NCBI RefSeq assembly: GCF_000377765.1
Contig: NZ_KB898669.1
Span: 62,001-126,000, forward strand
Source: Gracilibacillus lacisalsi DSM 19029
GTDB taxonomy: Bacteria; Bacillota; Bacilli; Bacillales; Amphibacillaceae
DNA length: 64,000 nt
Direction: 5' to 3'
The position numbers and the translations under genes were made by a program. Positions 48,164-57,526 of the stretch are shown here, piece after piece. How positions within the stretch are numbered: the stretch's first letter is position 1; each line of letters opens with the position of its first letter. Under the pieces are notes generated by a model. That model ran no database searches, had not been told where the DNA came from, and saw only the letters and a program-made list of their open reading frames with translations.

Positions 48164-48928
48164 TTACCAGAATACATCATATAAATTTTTTGCTAAAAGT
48201 GAGAACGTTACGATAATAAATATAGCACGGATGTAACCACTCCCCCGACTAATAGCGAACCTTGCCCCAAACACTGAACCTGCAATACATGCAACAGCCA
48301 TCGGAAATCCATATGCATAGTTTACTTCACCTAAAAAGATAAACATGATTAATGCTGCAATGTTACTTCCAAAGTTCAAAAACTTTGCGTTTCCTGCTGC
48401 TTTAATAAAATCCGCACCGATGATTAAAAAAGCAAATATGAGAAATGAACCTGTACCTGGTCCAAGAAACCCATCATAAAAGCCAATTACAAAAATGGTA
48501 ATGATAAATATGAGAAGATTACGACTTGTTAGTTTCTTCTCTGCATAAATACTGCCCCAGTCTTTTTTGACCACAGTATAAAAAGCTACGACACCAAGCA
48601 TGATCAGCATTAATGGTTTTAAGACTTCAGGATCAATCAAGTGCACTGTCCACGCCCCAATCATTGCCCCAATAAAAACTAGTGGAAATAACTTATAGAC
48701 AGATGACAAATCTAGTTTTCCCGACTTTAAAAATACGAAGGCACTCGTAAAAGAACCCATCGTCCCTACCAGTTTATTCGTAGCAACAGCTGCTGATGGA
48801 TTCATTCCAGTTGATAACAATACCGGCAATGTGATAAGCCCACCACCGCCCGCAACAGAGTCGATGAAACCAGACAAAAATCCAAAAATGATCAAAATAA
48901 GTAATAAATAGATATCAAGTTCGGTCAA
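48164..48928 (-). CDS. TauE/SafE family sulfite/sulfonate exporter
   Basis: About 254 residues and eight membrane spans. Characteristic first span region SGFIDSVAGGGGLITLPVLLSTGM and a second half beginning YDGFLGPGTGSFLIFAFL, the internal repeat typical of the TauE family. Members export sulfite, sulfonates or other C2 compounds; no clear substrate here. TTG 48928 is favoured because GGAAGG lies 7 bases upstream; the longer in-frame form (start 48991) adds a hydrophilic leader without a ribosome site. Confidence 0.87.
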   Translation of the reverse strand: MTELDIYLLLILIIFGFLSGFIDSVAGGGGLITLPVLLSTGMNPSAAVATNKLVGTMGSFTSAFVFLKSGKLDLSSVYKLFPLVFIGAMIGAWTVHLIDPEVLKPLMLIMLGVVAFYTVVKKDWGSIYAEKKLTSRNLLIFIITIFVIGFYDGFLGPGTGSFLIFAFLIIGADFIKAAGNAKFLNFGSNIAALIMFIFLGEVNYAYGFPMAVACIAGSVFGARFAISRGSGYIRAIFIIVTFSLLAKNLYDVFW

Positions 48929-49285
48929 TTTATTGCCTTCCTTCCAATGGCTATGAAATAAATCACCTGCCAACTTTAAATTTTGCACCACACCATTATA
49001 ACGATTTATTTCTTATAAATAAATCTTCATTTTCATAGAAGGATGAACAAAATTGATTTTAAGGAAGATAGGTATCTGATCATTTATCACGGAATGATTA
49101 TTTGTCTACTTCACTTACTCACTTCTCGTTTTCAGACACTCCTCAGAAACATTTGTCCAGTTGATATAATACTAGTTTAGAATAAGAAATCCCTGCTTAT
49201 CATTTGTAAACTTCCATGTTAAGCAGGGTAATTTTATATATAATAAGTATTCTTTTCCATTGTAATTAACATGTACTTGTTTAGC
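48929..49285. other. Intergenic region, with terminator at 49187-49232
   Basis: About 357 bases. Contains one terminator hairpin (CCCTGCTTA / TAAGCAGGG around a 20-base loop, U-run on the minus strand) that ends the ylmB transcript. The rest carries the promoter side of the TauE gene. Nothing else recognised. Confidence 0.55.
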
Positions 49286-50545
49286 TCATCGTTTCTTAGT
49301 ATTACACCAAGCCGGAATAAACGTTAACAATGTCTTCGTGAATTGAATCAACTCTTCTAGTTCTATTTTTTCATCAACTGCATGTGCTTCATGTAATTTA
49401 CCTGGACCATAAATCGCGGTTGGTATACCTGCATCGCTAAACCACCCAGCATCTGTCACAGTCTTCGACATACCAACAAAAGGTTTTTCCTGTTCGATAT
49501 TCTCATGTGACTCTTCGAGAAGTTTAATGGCTGGATGCTCTGGATCAATCTCTGCAGAAGGGAAAATCTCACCACGATCTTCTATCATAGATTTTCCACC
49601 CCATTCAAAATGAAGCGGATTATTCTCAAACCATAAGTCTTCTTTAAGTGATTGATGGAGATATTCCTCTACTTCTTGCGAAACAATGCGATAATCTTCA
49701 TGAGGATAAAAATGAACCGTAATCCAAAGGCGACATTCATCCGCAACAAAAGCTGCATGGCGTCCACCTTCTATAACAGCCGGATTAATAGTAGTTGTAC
49801 CTTTTTTAAAGCCAGGGTACTCCTTTGTCTCCGCCCATTTCTTTTCTAAATTACGCAGGCTTTCGATGACTTTTGTCATTTTCTCAATCGCACTGGCACC
49901 CTCGCCTGTTTCATTTAATTCCGCACGCATTGCATCATGATAAACACGTTTACTTTTAACCGTAACCCAACCTGTGATTACACCACCTTGACCATGGATT
50001 TCACGATTACTGCCATCAACAACTAACGCAAAGTCAGCATTATATCCTTTTTCAATACAAGAAAGTGTTCCCGCTTCACCGACTTCCTCACCAATTACCG
50101 TCTGCAACTGCAAATCGCCTTTTAAGTCAATTCCTTCTTCATGTAATAGCTTAGTCGCAAACAAGGCACATGCAACAGCCCCCTTCATATCAGAAACCCC
50201 ACGGCCATACAGATATTTACCTTTTTCAGTAAGAGAGAACGGAGGCACTGTCCAACTAGATTCATCTCCCACCTCCGCTACATCAATATGCCCGTTAATA
50301 ATCAGGCTGTTATATGTATCAGAATCTATTCCTTTCTTCATCCCGACAAGATTAGGATCATTCGGGAAGACATCCCATCGTTCAGTGTCAAAATCTAATT
50401 TTTCTAGATAATCCGCGATATACTTCTGAATGTCAGACGTATTTCTAGCAGGCGGACTAACGGTAGGAAAACCGATAAGGTCAGATAAAATATGCTTTAA
50501 TTCATCTTTTCTATCATCTACTAAATTGGTTAATGCTCTGTTCAT
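49286..50545 (-). CDS. ylmB: Formylaminopyrimidine deformylase (M20 metallohydrolase)
   Basis: About 420 residues, close to B. subtilis YlmB. M20 metal motifs: IINGHIDVAE (HxD), GRGVSDMKGAVA, IGEEVGEAGT with the catalytic Glu pair, and TVTDAGWFSDAGIP. ArgE/DapE belong to the same family, but the operon with tenA and the TPP riboswitch point to thiamine pyrimidine salvage: removal of formyl from N-formyl-4-amino-5-aminomethyl-2-methylpyrimidine, which TenA then deaminates to HMP. ATG 50545 overlaps the tenA stop by 4 bases (ATGA). Confidence 0.82.
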   Translation of the reverse strand: MNRALTNLVDDRKDELKHILSDLIGFPTVSPPARNTSDIQKYIADYLEKLDFDTERWDVFPNDPNLVGMKKGIDSDTYNSLIINGHIDVAEVGDESSWTVPPFSLTEKGKYLYGRGVSDMKGAVACALFATKLLHEEGIDLKGDLQLQTVIGEEVGEAGTLSCIEKGYNADFALVVDGSNREIHGQGGVITGWVTVKSKRVYHDAMRAELNETGEGASAIEKMTKVIESLRNLEKKWAETKEYPGFKKGTTTINPAVIEGGRHAAFVADECRLWITVHFYPHEDYRIVSQEVEEYLHQSLKEDLWFENNPLHFEWGGKSMIEDRGEIFPSAEIDPEHPAIKLLEESHENIEQEKPFVGMSKTVTDAGWFSDAGIPTAIYGPGKLHEAHAVDEKIELEELIQFTKTLLTFIPAWCNTKKR

Positions 50546-51225
50546 TCGGCATTCACCGGCCAATCTTCTTTCTTTTCAACCATATCCCAAAACATATATT
50601 CAAATTGACTAGTCTTCACCACGATCTCTTCAAGTCTTGCTAATTCCTGCTCTGGCTTGCCTTCTGCAATTTGGTTCATCAATTGTTTCGTTTCTTCCGC
50701 TAATTCAGTAAATTCATTAGAACTATACATTTCTACCCAACTGCTGTAAAAATTATCATCTAATGCACCTGGCCATTTTGCCAGTGATTTCCCAATAAAA
50801 TTATAACTCCACTCACACGCTAGTACCGAGGCGACCACATTTTCCACCCCACCACGCTGAGACAAATTCAACATATAACTCGTATATGCGGTAGTAATCG
50901 CAGATGGTTCTGTAGCTTCAAGCTCCTCTTTCGCAATACCGAATTCCGCAGCATAGTTACGGTGCAAATCCATTTCCACATCTAAAACACCATGTAGTAG
51001 CTTGGCAAAAGTCGCCATTTTCCCCAAGTCTTCTGCTTTTGAACTCCCGATCGCAAACAATCTTGCATAATCGATTAGATAAACATAATCTTGCTTTAGC
51101 CAATGCTTAAACTTCTCCTGTTCCAGTGTGCCGTCACCTAATCCCTTTACAAAAGGATGTTCTAGATATGAATTCCATATCGGTTCCACTCTTTTCCATA
51201 GACGATCGGTAAACATTGCAGTCAT
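50542..51225 (-). CDS. tenA: Thiaminase II / aminopyrimidine aminohydrolase
   Basis: 227 residues, all-helical TenA. Conserved features: W-rich N-terminus, HPFVKGLGDGTL, QDYVYLIDYARLFAIG, and catalytic Cys137 in VLACEWSYNFIGKSL. TenA hydrolyses 4-amino-5-aminomethyl-2-methylpyrimidine to HMP, recycling thiamine breakdown products. It is the first gene after a TPP riboswitch and terminator, with ylmB cotranscribed. GGAGAG precedes the ATG. Confidence 0.93.
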   Translation of the reverse strand: MTAMFTDRLWKRVEPIWNSYLEHPFVKGLGDGTLEQEKFKHWLKQDYVYLIDYARLFAIGSSKAEDLGKMATFAKLLHGVLDVEMDLHRNYAAEFGIAKEELEATEPSAITTAYTSYMLNLSQRGGVENVVASVLACEWSYNFIGKSLAKWPGALDDNFYSSWVEMYSSNEFTELAEETKQLMNQIAEGKPEQELARLEEIVVKTSQFEYMFWDMVEKKEDWPVNAE

Positions 51226-51323
51226 TTTACACTCTCCTTTTTTAATGAATAGAGGCTGCCAGAGAAGTCATGAAAGTTGCCAGATAACTTTTCGAAAGTT
51301 GCCAGTAAAATTTGGGATTACAT

Positions 51324-51358
51324 AAGAAAAACCCATCACCAATGCAGGGAGATGGGTT
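51324..51358 (-). terminator. Riboswitch-linked terminator
   Basis: On the minus strand AACCCATC, a 13-base loop, GATGGGTTTTTC. It lies between the TPP aptamer and tenA, so it is the expression platform for transcription attenuation. Its loop is nearly identical to a hairpin at 53573-53597. Confidence 0.75.
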
Positions 51359-51394
51359 AGTAATGTACAGACTAATCAAACAATCTATATAACT

Positions 51395-51488
51395 ACCAAT
51401 TCCACTTCCCTACGCTAGTTTTAACTAGATCAGGTTCAAAGGGTCGATTTCCTCTCTCAGCATCTACATGCTCCCCTAGCCGAATGGT
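51395..51488 (-). promoter_or_regulatory. TPP riboswitch (THI element)
   Basis: Read on the minus strand: AGGGGAGC, the conserved CTGAGA in ATGCTGAGAGAGG, ACCCTTTGAACCTGATC, then CTAGTT...ACTAGC and GCGTAGGGAAG, in the canonical order of THI elements. The outer helix P1 is closed by ACCATTC (51488-51482) and GAATTGGT (51402-51395). It precedes tenA-ylmB and, with the terminator at 51324, should turn them off when TPP is abundant. Confidence 0.93.
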
Positions 51489-51600
51489 TAAATTATTCAG
51501 TTTCCATTTTAGTATACTAACAAATATTTGGAAATGCAAACACGATTAGACATGGACTCACCAAACTTTTCATCATAATCAAAACTTATCCATAAGTTGT

Positions 51601-53319
51601 TCATAGTTTAAATTGCCGTACTAGACTGTTTAATTTTTCTGCTAACTTAGCTAATTCCTCGGAATTGGATGATACTTCTTCCATGGAACTGCTTGCTTGT
51701 TGAGAAGATGCAGAAGTTTGCTCCACTCCTGCTGCAGATTGCTCTGATATCGAAGCTATTTCTTCAATTGAGCTATTGATTTCGTTACTCGAAGCTGACA
51801 TATCTGAAAGATTTGTTGACACTTTATTTATGCTAGTTACCATTTCGCTTATAGAACGATTAATTTTTTCAAAAGTTTTTCCTGTTTGTTTGATTTGGTT
51901 TGTACCTGCTTCTACCTCTCCATAACCTTCTTCTAATGATTGTGACACATTAGCAGATTCATTTTGGATATTAGAGACAATTCCTGTGATATCAGAAACC
52001 GAATCAGCTACTTGTTCGGCAAGTTTTCTCACTTCATCAGCTACAACAGCAAATCCTTTTCCATGTTCCCCTGCACGTGCCGCTTCAATCGCAGCATTTA
52101 AAGCTAATAAATTGGTTTGCTCTGAGATATCTTTGATGACTGACACGAGCTTGGTAATCTCTTGGGACTGACCATCCAAACCACGGACTTTCTCTACAGC
52201 TTCTTGAACAATCGTGTGAATCCGTTCCATTTGTTTTACAGAATACTTCATCATTCCACTGCCATCTTCTGTTATATTTAGTACATTTGTTGATACTGAT
52301 TGGATTTGTTCACCATTTTCATTTGCTTCGATAACTTTTTGGACAAATTCGCTCATTTTACTTGATACATTGCCAGCAAGATTAGCTTGAGTTTCGGAAC
52401 CAGACGCCAACTCCTGCATGGTGACAGCCATTTGTTCTGTTCCAGATTTCACCTCATTGGCAGATTGATTTAATTCTTCACTTTGTGCACTGACAGTATC
52501 AGAGACTTCAGAAACTTGTCGGATCATTCCTTTTAGATAGTCACTCATCTTATTGATAGACCTTGACAATTGCCCGATTTCATCATTGGCTTGGTAATCT
52601 AGCTTTTCTACTTGTAAGTTACCTTGTGCTATTTCATTGCTGACAGACACTACTTTGGATAGGTTACGTGAAATGGTCCGATTCACCAGACTAATGAGAA
52701 TAATACTGATAATTAATGAAACTGCGATCGCAATGAACAGTGACGTTAATACCACCTTCTGACTTTCCTTTGCTCGATTGGAAGCCTCCCCCATCTCGCT
52801 ATGTAGTAACTCTTTTAGTTCATCTATATGGTCTACTGCTTGTAAGCGGAGTTCTTTAGCATTTTCTGCTCGACTAGCTGCCAAATTTTCGTTTCCACTG
52901 TTTATGTATGAAACAACTTCCTCAAACTCATTATTAAATGACTTATCTAAGACAGCCGCTTGCTGATATAATTCTTTCTGTTCGTTTGTTTCCATACTCT
53001 CATCTAATTCGGCATTCAATGCTGCTATTTGATCTTTAGACTCATTAAATTCATCAATTATTTCAGATGATGGATTTTCCATATATTGATAAAAATTGAC
53101 TGCCTTAGCACGAATCAACGACGCCATTTCTGTAGCATTGACTGCATTCATTTCACTTTCTTCCATCGATTGTATATCCGATCTAATATTGCTTAGTAAG
53201 ACACCTACTATAATTGTTGAAATGATAAACAACATCAATACTACACTTAAAATAAATCCGTATTTTCTTCCAATTTTGATATTTTTATACCTCAACTTAT
53301 CTAACCACCGCTTTTGCAT
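51601..53319 (-). CDS. Methyl-accepting chemotaxis protein
   Basis: About 572 residues. Membrane span 1 near 15-37, a four-helix-bundle extracellular sensor of about 140 residues, span 2 near 180-205, HAMP and the signalling coiled coil. The tip motif [23 protein letters not shown] is present and matches the other chemoreceptor in this window. Methylation-helix sequences [22 protein letters not shown] lie near the C-terminus. ATG 53319 has AGGGGG upstream; the earlier in-frame start (53343) is rejected. Ligand unknown. Confidence 0.93.
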   Translation of the reverse strand: MQKRWLDKLRYKNIKIGRKYGFILSVVLMLFIISTIIVGVLLSNIRSDIQSMEESEMNAVNATEMASLIRAKAVNFYQYMENPSSEIIDEFNESKDQIAALNAELDESMETNEQKELYQQAAVLDKSFNNEFEEVVSYINSGNENLAASRAENAKELRLQAVDHIDELKELLHSEMGEASNRAKESQKVVLTSLFIAIAVSLIISIILISLVNRTISRNLSKVVSVSNEIAQGNLQVEKLDYQANDEIGQLSRSINKMSDYLKGMIRQVSEVSDTVSAQSEELNQSANEVKSGTEQMAVTMQELASGSETQANLAGNVSSKMSEFVQKVIEANENGEQIQSVSTNVLNITEDGSGMMKYSVKQMERIHTIVQEAVEKVRGLDGQSQEITKLVSVIKDISEQTNLLALNAAIEAARAGEHGKGFAVVADEVRKLAEQVADSVSDITGIVSNIQNESANVSQSLEEGYGEVEAGTNQIKQTGKTFEKINRSISEMVTSINKVSTNLSDMSASSNEINSSIEEIASISEQSAAGVEQTSASSQQASSSMEEVSSNSEELAKLAEKLNSLVRQFKL

Positions 53320-53483
53320 AATTATCCCCCTGTAGATAGCCAACTTAATATTGATTAAGTTTTTATGACTATATTATCATTACTTTTGGCATAATTCCAC
53401 CTATCAGTACTGATGAAAAGGAATCATACATATGGTGTTTTTCTGAATCAATATATCCACTTTCATAACTTAATGTTGGTGGG
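53320..53483. other. Intergenic, promoter side of chemoreceptor gene
   Basis: Short A/T-rich stretch between the chemoreceptor start and the direct repeats. No gene seen; it should include the chemoreceptor promoter. Confidence 0.4.
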
Positions 53484-53541
53484 AGTTGATAGTATTTTGT
53501 GAAAGGTTGATAATAAATCCCTTGAAGTTGATAATAAATTA
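53484..53541 (+). repeat. Three direct repeats of RGTTGATARTAAATCCC
   Basis: Units begin at 53484 (AGTTGATAGTA), 53505 (GGTTGATAATAAATCCC) and 53526 (AGTTGATAATAAATT), exactly 21 bases apart, two helical turns. The same motif is at 35692-35725. Noncoding. Confidence 0.65.
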
Positions 53542-53567
53542 TCCGTGTACTAAAAACAATGGCAAAA

Positions 53568-53600
53568 AAAATCCCATTACCAATGCAGGAAAATGGGTAG
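53568..53600 (-). terminator. Terminator after small membrane protein gene
   Basis: On the minus strand ACCCATT, loop CCTGCATTGG region, AATGGGATTTTTTTT. The loop equals that of the riboswitch-linked terminator at 51324-51358. Confidence 0.75.
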
Positions 53601-53650
53601 TAACATACAACTCATCGAACTTTATTTCTCAGCTAATTCAATATCAAAAT

Positions 53651-53833
53651 CTAAAATTTGCTTTTCCTCAATCCTCCTAAAGTATTTAAGATCAAATGCG
53701 TCGCAATTATGGATAAAAGGTATGCGATCATCGGGTCTTGCGTTCTTAATACAAAAGTCAAAGAAAAGAATAATAGTGTAGATATACTAAAAAGAATTAT
53801 TAGATATAAACCAATACTCACCATAGTGATCAT
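53651..53833 (-). CDS. Small two-span membrane protein
   Basis: 60 residues, with a hydrophobic N-terminal half (about 4-28) and a second span (about 35-52), ending in a basic RKSKF tail. The ATG at 53833 has GGAGG at ideal distance, and a terminator follows, so it is likely a real gene despite its size. No family recognised. Confidence 0.6.
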   Translation of the reverse strand: MITMVSIGLYLIILFSISTLLFFSLTFVLRTQDPMIAYLLSIIATHLILNTLGGLRKSKF

Positions 53834-54080
53834 AATTAGCCTCCATTAACAGTTTACATTGATTCTACCATTTTAACATAATATTCCAACCCCATCACTG
53901 TCCTAGAATTTCATTAAAGAAAACAGACTAGGAACAGTTAGCGACTCGAGACTAGTATCGATGTTGTTCACAGGACGAGATCGAAGTTAGAAAATAAAAT
54001 ATGATTCTTAGTAGGGCTTATCTAATGCCGATTTCGAGAACTGTTATTCCATACTGAAAAACAGCTATTAAAAATAGATT
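53834..54080. other. Intergenic, nothing recognised
   Basis: Between the small membrane protein gene and the CodY-like sites of brnQ. No T-box (no AGGGTGG-type motif) or other riboswitch found. Confidence 0.4.
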
Positions 54081-54169
54081 GCTTTTCAGATAATTCCATG
54101 ATATTCTGTAAATATTTTGACGAAACATGTCGCTGAAATAATCTGATATTTAGCATTTATCTGATATTA
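54081..54169 (+). promoter_or_regulatory. CodY-box-like sites upstream of brnQ
   Basis: Four motifs resemble the CodY consensus AATTTTCWGAAAATT: GCTTTTCAGATAATT (54081, 12 of 15), GATATTCTGTAAATA (54100, 11 of 15), AATAATCTGATATTT (54137, 11 of 15) and ATTTATCTGATATTA (54155, 10 of 15). A cluster in front of a branched-chain amino acid transporter fits CodY repression, though A/T-rich sequence makes chance matches likely. Confidence 0.5.
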
Positions 54170-54191
54170 ATAAAAATAACGGAGGTTTAAT

Positions 54192-55508
54192 ATGTCATCA
54201 CGAAGTTCATTAAGTGTCGTTACAGTAGGGTTTATGTTATTTGCCCTATTTTTTGGTGCGGGGAACTTAATCTTTCCAGCACAATTAGGTCAAGCTGCTG
54301 GTGATAACTTATTTTCAGCAAACATAGGATTCATTATAACTGGGGTTGGATTGCCCGTACTTGCTGTTCTAGCATTAGGCATTTCAGGTAAAAGTAATTT
54401 GCAGTCACTTGCAAGTCAGGTTCATCCATTGTATGGTCTTATTTTTACGGTTGCATTGTATTTAACAATTGGTCCACTGTTCGCATTGCCAAGAACAAAT
54501 ACGGTTGCTTATGAAATAGGGATTATGCCGTTTCTGGAGAATCAATCAAACAATTGGGCGTTGCCTAGCTTTACCATTATTTTCTTTGGATTATCGTTAT
54601 ACTTCTCATTACAGGCAAAAAAGCTTGTAGATATCATTGGTAAAGTACTAACACCGCTCTTGTTGATTGTTATTGCAATATTAATCTTGGCTGCCTTTTT
54701 TAATCCGATTGGTACGATTCAGGAACCAACCGAGGCCTACTTGACAAATAGTTTCTTCAAAGGCTTTCAAGAGGGTTATTTAACCATGGATGTACTAGCA
54801 GCATTCGTATTTGGGATTATTATTATTAATGCCATGAAAGACCAAGGCGCTTTATCCAAAAAGGAACTGTTAGTTTCAACGATGAAAGCTGCACTAATTG
54901 CTGCAGTACTTTTAGCTATTGTATACTCCTCCCTTGCCTATCTTGGGGCAATTAGTATTACAGAGATTGGGTTTATGGATAATGGTGGAGCGATTTTAGC
55001 GGGAGCATCTGCATTCTATTTCGGATCATATGGGAAGATCATTCTTGGAATTATTGTGGTGGCTGCATGTTTGACGACAAGTATTGGACTAATTACGTCC
55101 TGTGCATCCTACTTTAATGAAATTGTACCAAATGTATCATACAAGGTATGGGCAATTATTTTCACATTGTTTAGTGCAGTTGTTTCCAATTTCGGTTTAA
55201 CTACTATTATCGAATTTTCTGTACCTGTGTTATCTATGCTTTATCCATTAGCGATGTGCTTAATGGTTTTAACATTCGTAAGCCCGCTTTTCAAAGGAAA
55301 AAGAGAAGTATATCAAGTAAGTATTTTCTTCACATTTATTGTAGCTTTATTTGATGGATTGAATGCAGCAGGTATAAAAATACAAATTGTGGACGAATTT
55401 TTTACTGCTATACTTCCTTTATATACGGTAGGACTAGGTTGGATTGTTCCGGCAATTGCTGGTGGAATACTAGGTTTGATTTTTAGTTTTACGAGAAAAG
55501 AAGCTTAA
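54192..55508 (+). CDS. brnQ: Branched-chain amino acid:cation symporter (BrnQ/LIVCS)
   Basis: 438 residues and about 12 membrane segments. The first span has the diagnostic FALFFGAGNLIFPAQLGQAAG; FALPRTNTVAYEIGIMPF and LTTSIGLITSCASYFN follow. It imports leucine, isoleucine and valine with Na+ or H+. GGAGG lies 7 bases before the ATG. Monocistronic, closed by a hairpin. CodY-like motifs are found upstream. Confidence 0.93.
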   Translation: MSSRSSLSVVTVGFMLFALFFGAGNLIFPAQLGQAAGDNLFSANIGFIITGVGLPVLAVLALGISGKSNLQSLASQVHPLYGLIFTVALYLTIGPLFALPRTNTVAYEIGIMPFLENQSNNWALPSFTIIFFGLSLYFSLQAKKLVDIIGKVLTPLLLIVIAILILAAFFNPIGTIQEPTEAYLTNSFFKGFQEGYLTMDVLAAFVFGIIIINAMKDQGALSKKELLVSTMKAALIAAVLLAIVYSSLAYLGAISITEIGFMDNGGAILAGASAFYFGSYGKIILGIIVVAACLTTSIGLITSCASYFNEIVPNVSYKVWAIIFTLFSAVVSNFGLTTIIEFSVPVLSMLYPLAMCLMVLTFVSPLFKGKREVYQVSIFFTFIVALFDGLNAAGIKIQIVDEFFTAILPLYTVGLGWIVPAIAGGILGLIFSFTRKEA

Positions 55509-55521
55509 CAATCATTTAAAA

Positions 55522-55578
55522 GAAAGTGCCTGTCACTTATTACGATCAAATCGTTATAAGTAAACAGGCACTTTTCAT
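55522..55578. terminator. Terminator, TGCCTGTCACTT family
   Basis: AAGTGCCTGT pairs with ACAGGCACTT and inner ACTTATTACGAT with ATCGTTATAAGT; T-rich right flank. Its left arm matches the terminator at 42924. Confidence 0.85.
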
Positions 55579-55585
55579 ATCTGGA

Positions 55586-56050
55586 TTATTCCTCTAACAC
55601 AACTCGTGTATTTCCAATCATGTCATGAATCCCTTGCTTTTGAGCACCAAATGCGACAAACAGGTACAAAAAGACACCGATAAAAAACACGCGGTGAATG
55701 AATCTTCCGATTATCTCGCGAAAGATTAGATCATTCCATTTAAGCGATTGACTATCCTCACGAATCACTCTTAAACCGAAGATCATTTTACCTAGTGTCT
55801 GGTTATAAAACTTTGTCATCAACAAAAAGTAAAGATAAAATACGATCGAGCTGAGAATCCCTGTAACGGTCCAAAATCCGATATCCATCGTGAATCCATC
55901 GTTGATAAATTTAAATGGCACAAGTAAGATGCCGTTAATACTGAAAACAATAATTAAATCAACCAGGTATGCCCAGAATCGCATCCAAAATCCTGCATAT
56001 CGAAATTTCGTTGATTGCGTAGTGGAATCATTCATTTGTTCTTCAGTCAT
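55586..56050 (-). CDS. RDD-family membrane protein
   Basis: 154 residues. Begins with a Ser/Thr-rich cytoplasmic leader, then YAGFWMRFWAYLVDLIIVFSING (the R/D-D pattern of RDD) and three membrane spans. TLGKMIFGLRVI follows the second. RDD proteins are small membrane proteins of unclear function, sometimes in ion homeostasis. It lies 12 bases after sppA, most likely in one operon. Confidence 0.85.
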   Translation of the reverse strand: MTEEQMNDSTTQSTKFRYAGFWMRFWAYLVDLIIVFSINGILLVPFKFINDGFTMDIGFWTVTGILSSIVFYLYFLLMTKFYNQTLGKMIFGLRVIREDSQSLKWNDLIFREIIGRFIHRVFFIGVFLYLFVAFGAQKQGIHDMIGNTRVVLEE

Positions 56051-56062
56051 TCCGACACCTCC

Positions 56063-57064
56063 TTATTGTGAATAGAGAAACATGGCACGTGGCGCATTAT
56101 TCTCTCGCAGTAAATCTTTAATACCAATTAAATCAGATTCTGATCTAAACATACTTTGAACAGTACCACCAAACCATTGATTAAAATTAAAGCCAGGCTC
56201 GTATTCAATCACTTGAGCTTTTGCCAGGTCATGATCTTCTCTCATGATTTCGATCGTATCATCTAAAGAACCAAGTTCATCGACAAGTCCTTCTTTTTGT
56301 GCTTGTGCACCAGTGTATACTCGCCCATCCCCTAATTCACGGACGCGATCCTCGGACATCTCTCTTCCATCAACAATAACTTGCACAAACTCCGCATACA
56401 TATCATCGATCATCGTTTGTAATATCTCTCGTTCATCATCTGTCATTTCACGAGACATTGACATAATATCCTTATATTCACCACTCTTAATCGTGTTAAA
56501 ATCAATACCATGTTCATCAGCAAATTCGGCAAAATTAAAGCTTTCCATAATCACACCAATCGAACCAGTAAGTGTCGCATTATGTGCAACAATTTTATCA
56601 GCTGGGGCTGAAATATAATAGCCACCTGATGCAGCGGTATTGCCCATTGATACATAGATTGGTTTTTCGTATTGTTCTTGAATTTCCAGGATCTTATCAT
56701 GAATTTCTGCACTTTCCACAACACCACCACCAGGTGTATTCACACGTAAGATAATCCCGTTCACACGATTATCTTCACCAGCTTTATCTAGCATATCTAA
56801 AAAGCGTTGATGGTTATAAGAATTGGTATTAATTAACGTACTTGGTGTTGTGTCTTGAATTACCCCATCTAAATGAAGTACTGCTATTTTATTGTTGCCC
56901 GAGCCTCTCTCAATCACCTTTTCACCGAATTTATCGTCCGGATCTTGAAAATTAAGCATGTTCTCAAAATCAGCAGTCGCCATGCTTGAGAAAAACTGAA
57001 AGCCTATTGAAGCCAAAAATAACCCTGCAGCAACAACTAAAGCAATCCAGCGTTTTTGGTTCAT
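56063..57064 (-). CDS. sppA: Signal peptide peptidase SppA
   Basis: About 333 residues. N-terminal membrane anchor (about 7-27), then ClpP/crotonase-like serine protease fold. Catalytic Ser146 in MGNTAASGGYYISAPADK and general-base Lys193 in FNTIKSGEYKD, as in B. subtilis SppA (Ser147/Lys199). TLTGSIGVI and RVNTPGGGVVES are family hallmarks. It degrades cleaved signal peptides in the membrane. ATG 57064 has AGGAGG; the upstream in-frame extension is rejected. Cotranscribed with the RDD gene. Confidence 0.94.
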   Translation of the reverse strand: MNQKRWIALVVAAGLFLASIGFQFFSSMATADFENMLNFQDPDDKFGEKVIERGSGNNKIAVLHLDGVIQDTTPSTLINTNSYNHQRFLDMLDKAGEDNRVNGIILRVNTPGGGVVESAEIHDKILEIQEQYEKPIYVSMGNTAASGGYYISAPADKIVAHNATLTGSIGVIMESFNFAEFADEHGIDFNTIKSGEYKDIMSMSREMTDDEREILQTMIDDMYAEFVQVIVDGREMSEDRVRELGDGRVYTGAQAQKEGLVDELGSLDDTIEIMREDHDLAKAQVIEYEPGFNFNQWFGGTVQSMFRSESDLIGIKDLLRENNAPRAMFLYSQ

Positions 57065-57526
57065 ATGTATTTCCTCCTTTTTTATATGTAAATTTCTCAC
57101 TTTGTTAGTGATTAAACTCTTTTCTTGTAATTATGTACGGATGTTATTGCATGCAGGTTTCAGGAATAACTACATTTATCTTAAATTGTCATTGATATAT
57201 TACATGCGCAGTAAGACATCTTCAAAATCTGAAAAGACGAAAGTGATAATTTTAGGAAATATCCGGTAAATGTACTAAGGCGGAACTTAAAACAAGCAGT
57301 AAATGGAGACTTTTTCAATAGAGGGTGGGATTCTTAATTGATTAGCCTTATTTTCCCCCATTCCATTAACATTATTACAACTACTGCACTTTAATTGTCT
57401 CTGATCACCTTATATATATATATCAAAACACTCTAGGCTTAATGATTGGAAATTGAATTACTGCATAAAAAGTGACGTTTGAATAAAAAATAAAACTGTT
57501 CCAAATCTTATTAAAGGAATGATGAT
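57065..57526. other. Intergenic, no gene recognised
   Basis: 462 bases between divergent sppA and the 90-residue protein gene. A/T-rich with a (TA)n tract (about 57410-57421). It should contain both promoters. No motif stands out. Confidence 0.4.

Noticed and set aside
53593-53849. Plus-strand open frames of about 60 codons overlapping the small membrane protein gene
   Set aside because: No ribosome sites; the minus-strand frame has a strong one and membrane-like composition.
53834-54191. T-box leader for brnQ
   Set aside because: No AGGGTGGNACCGCG-type sequence or terminator hairpin found; CodY-like motifs explain the leader better.
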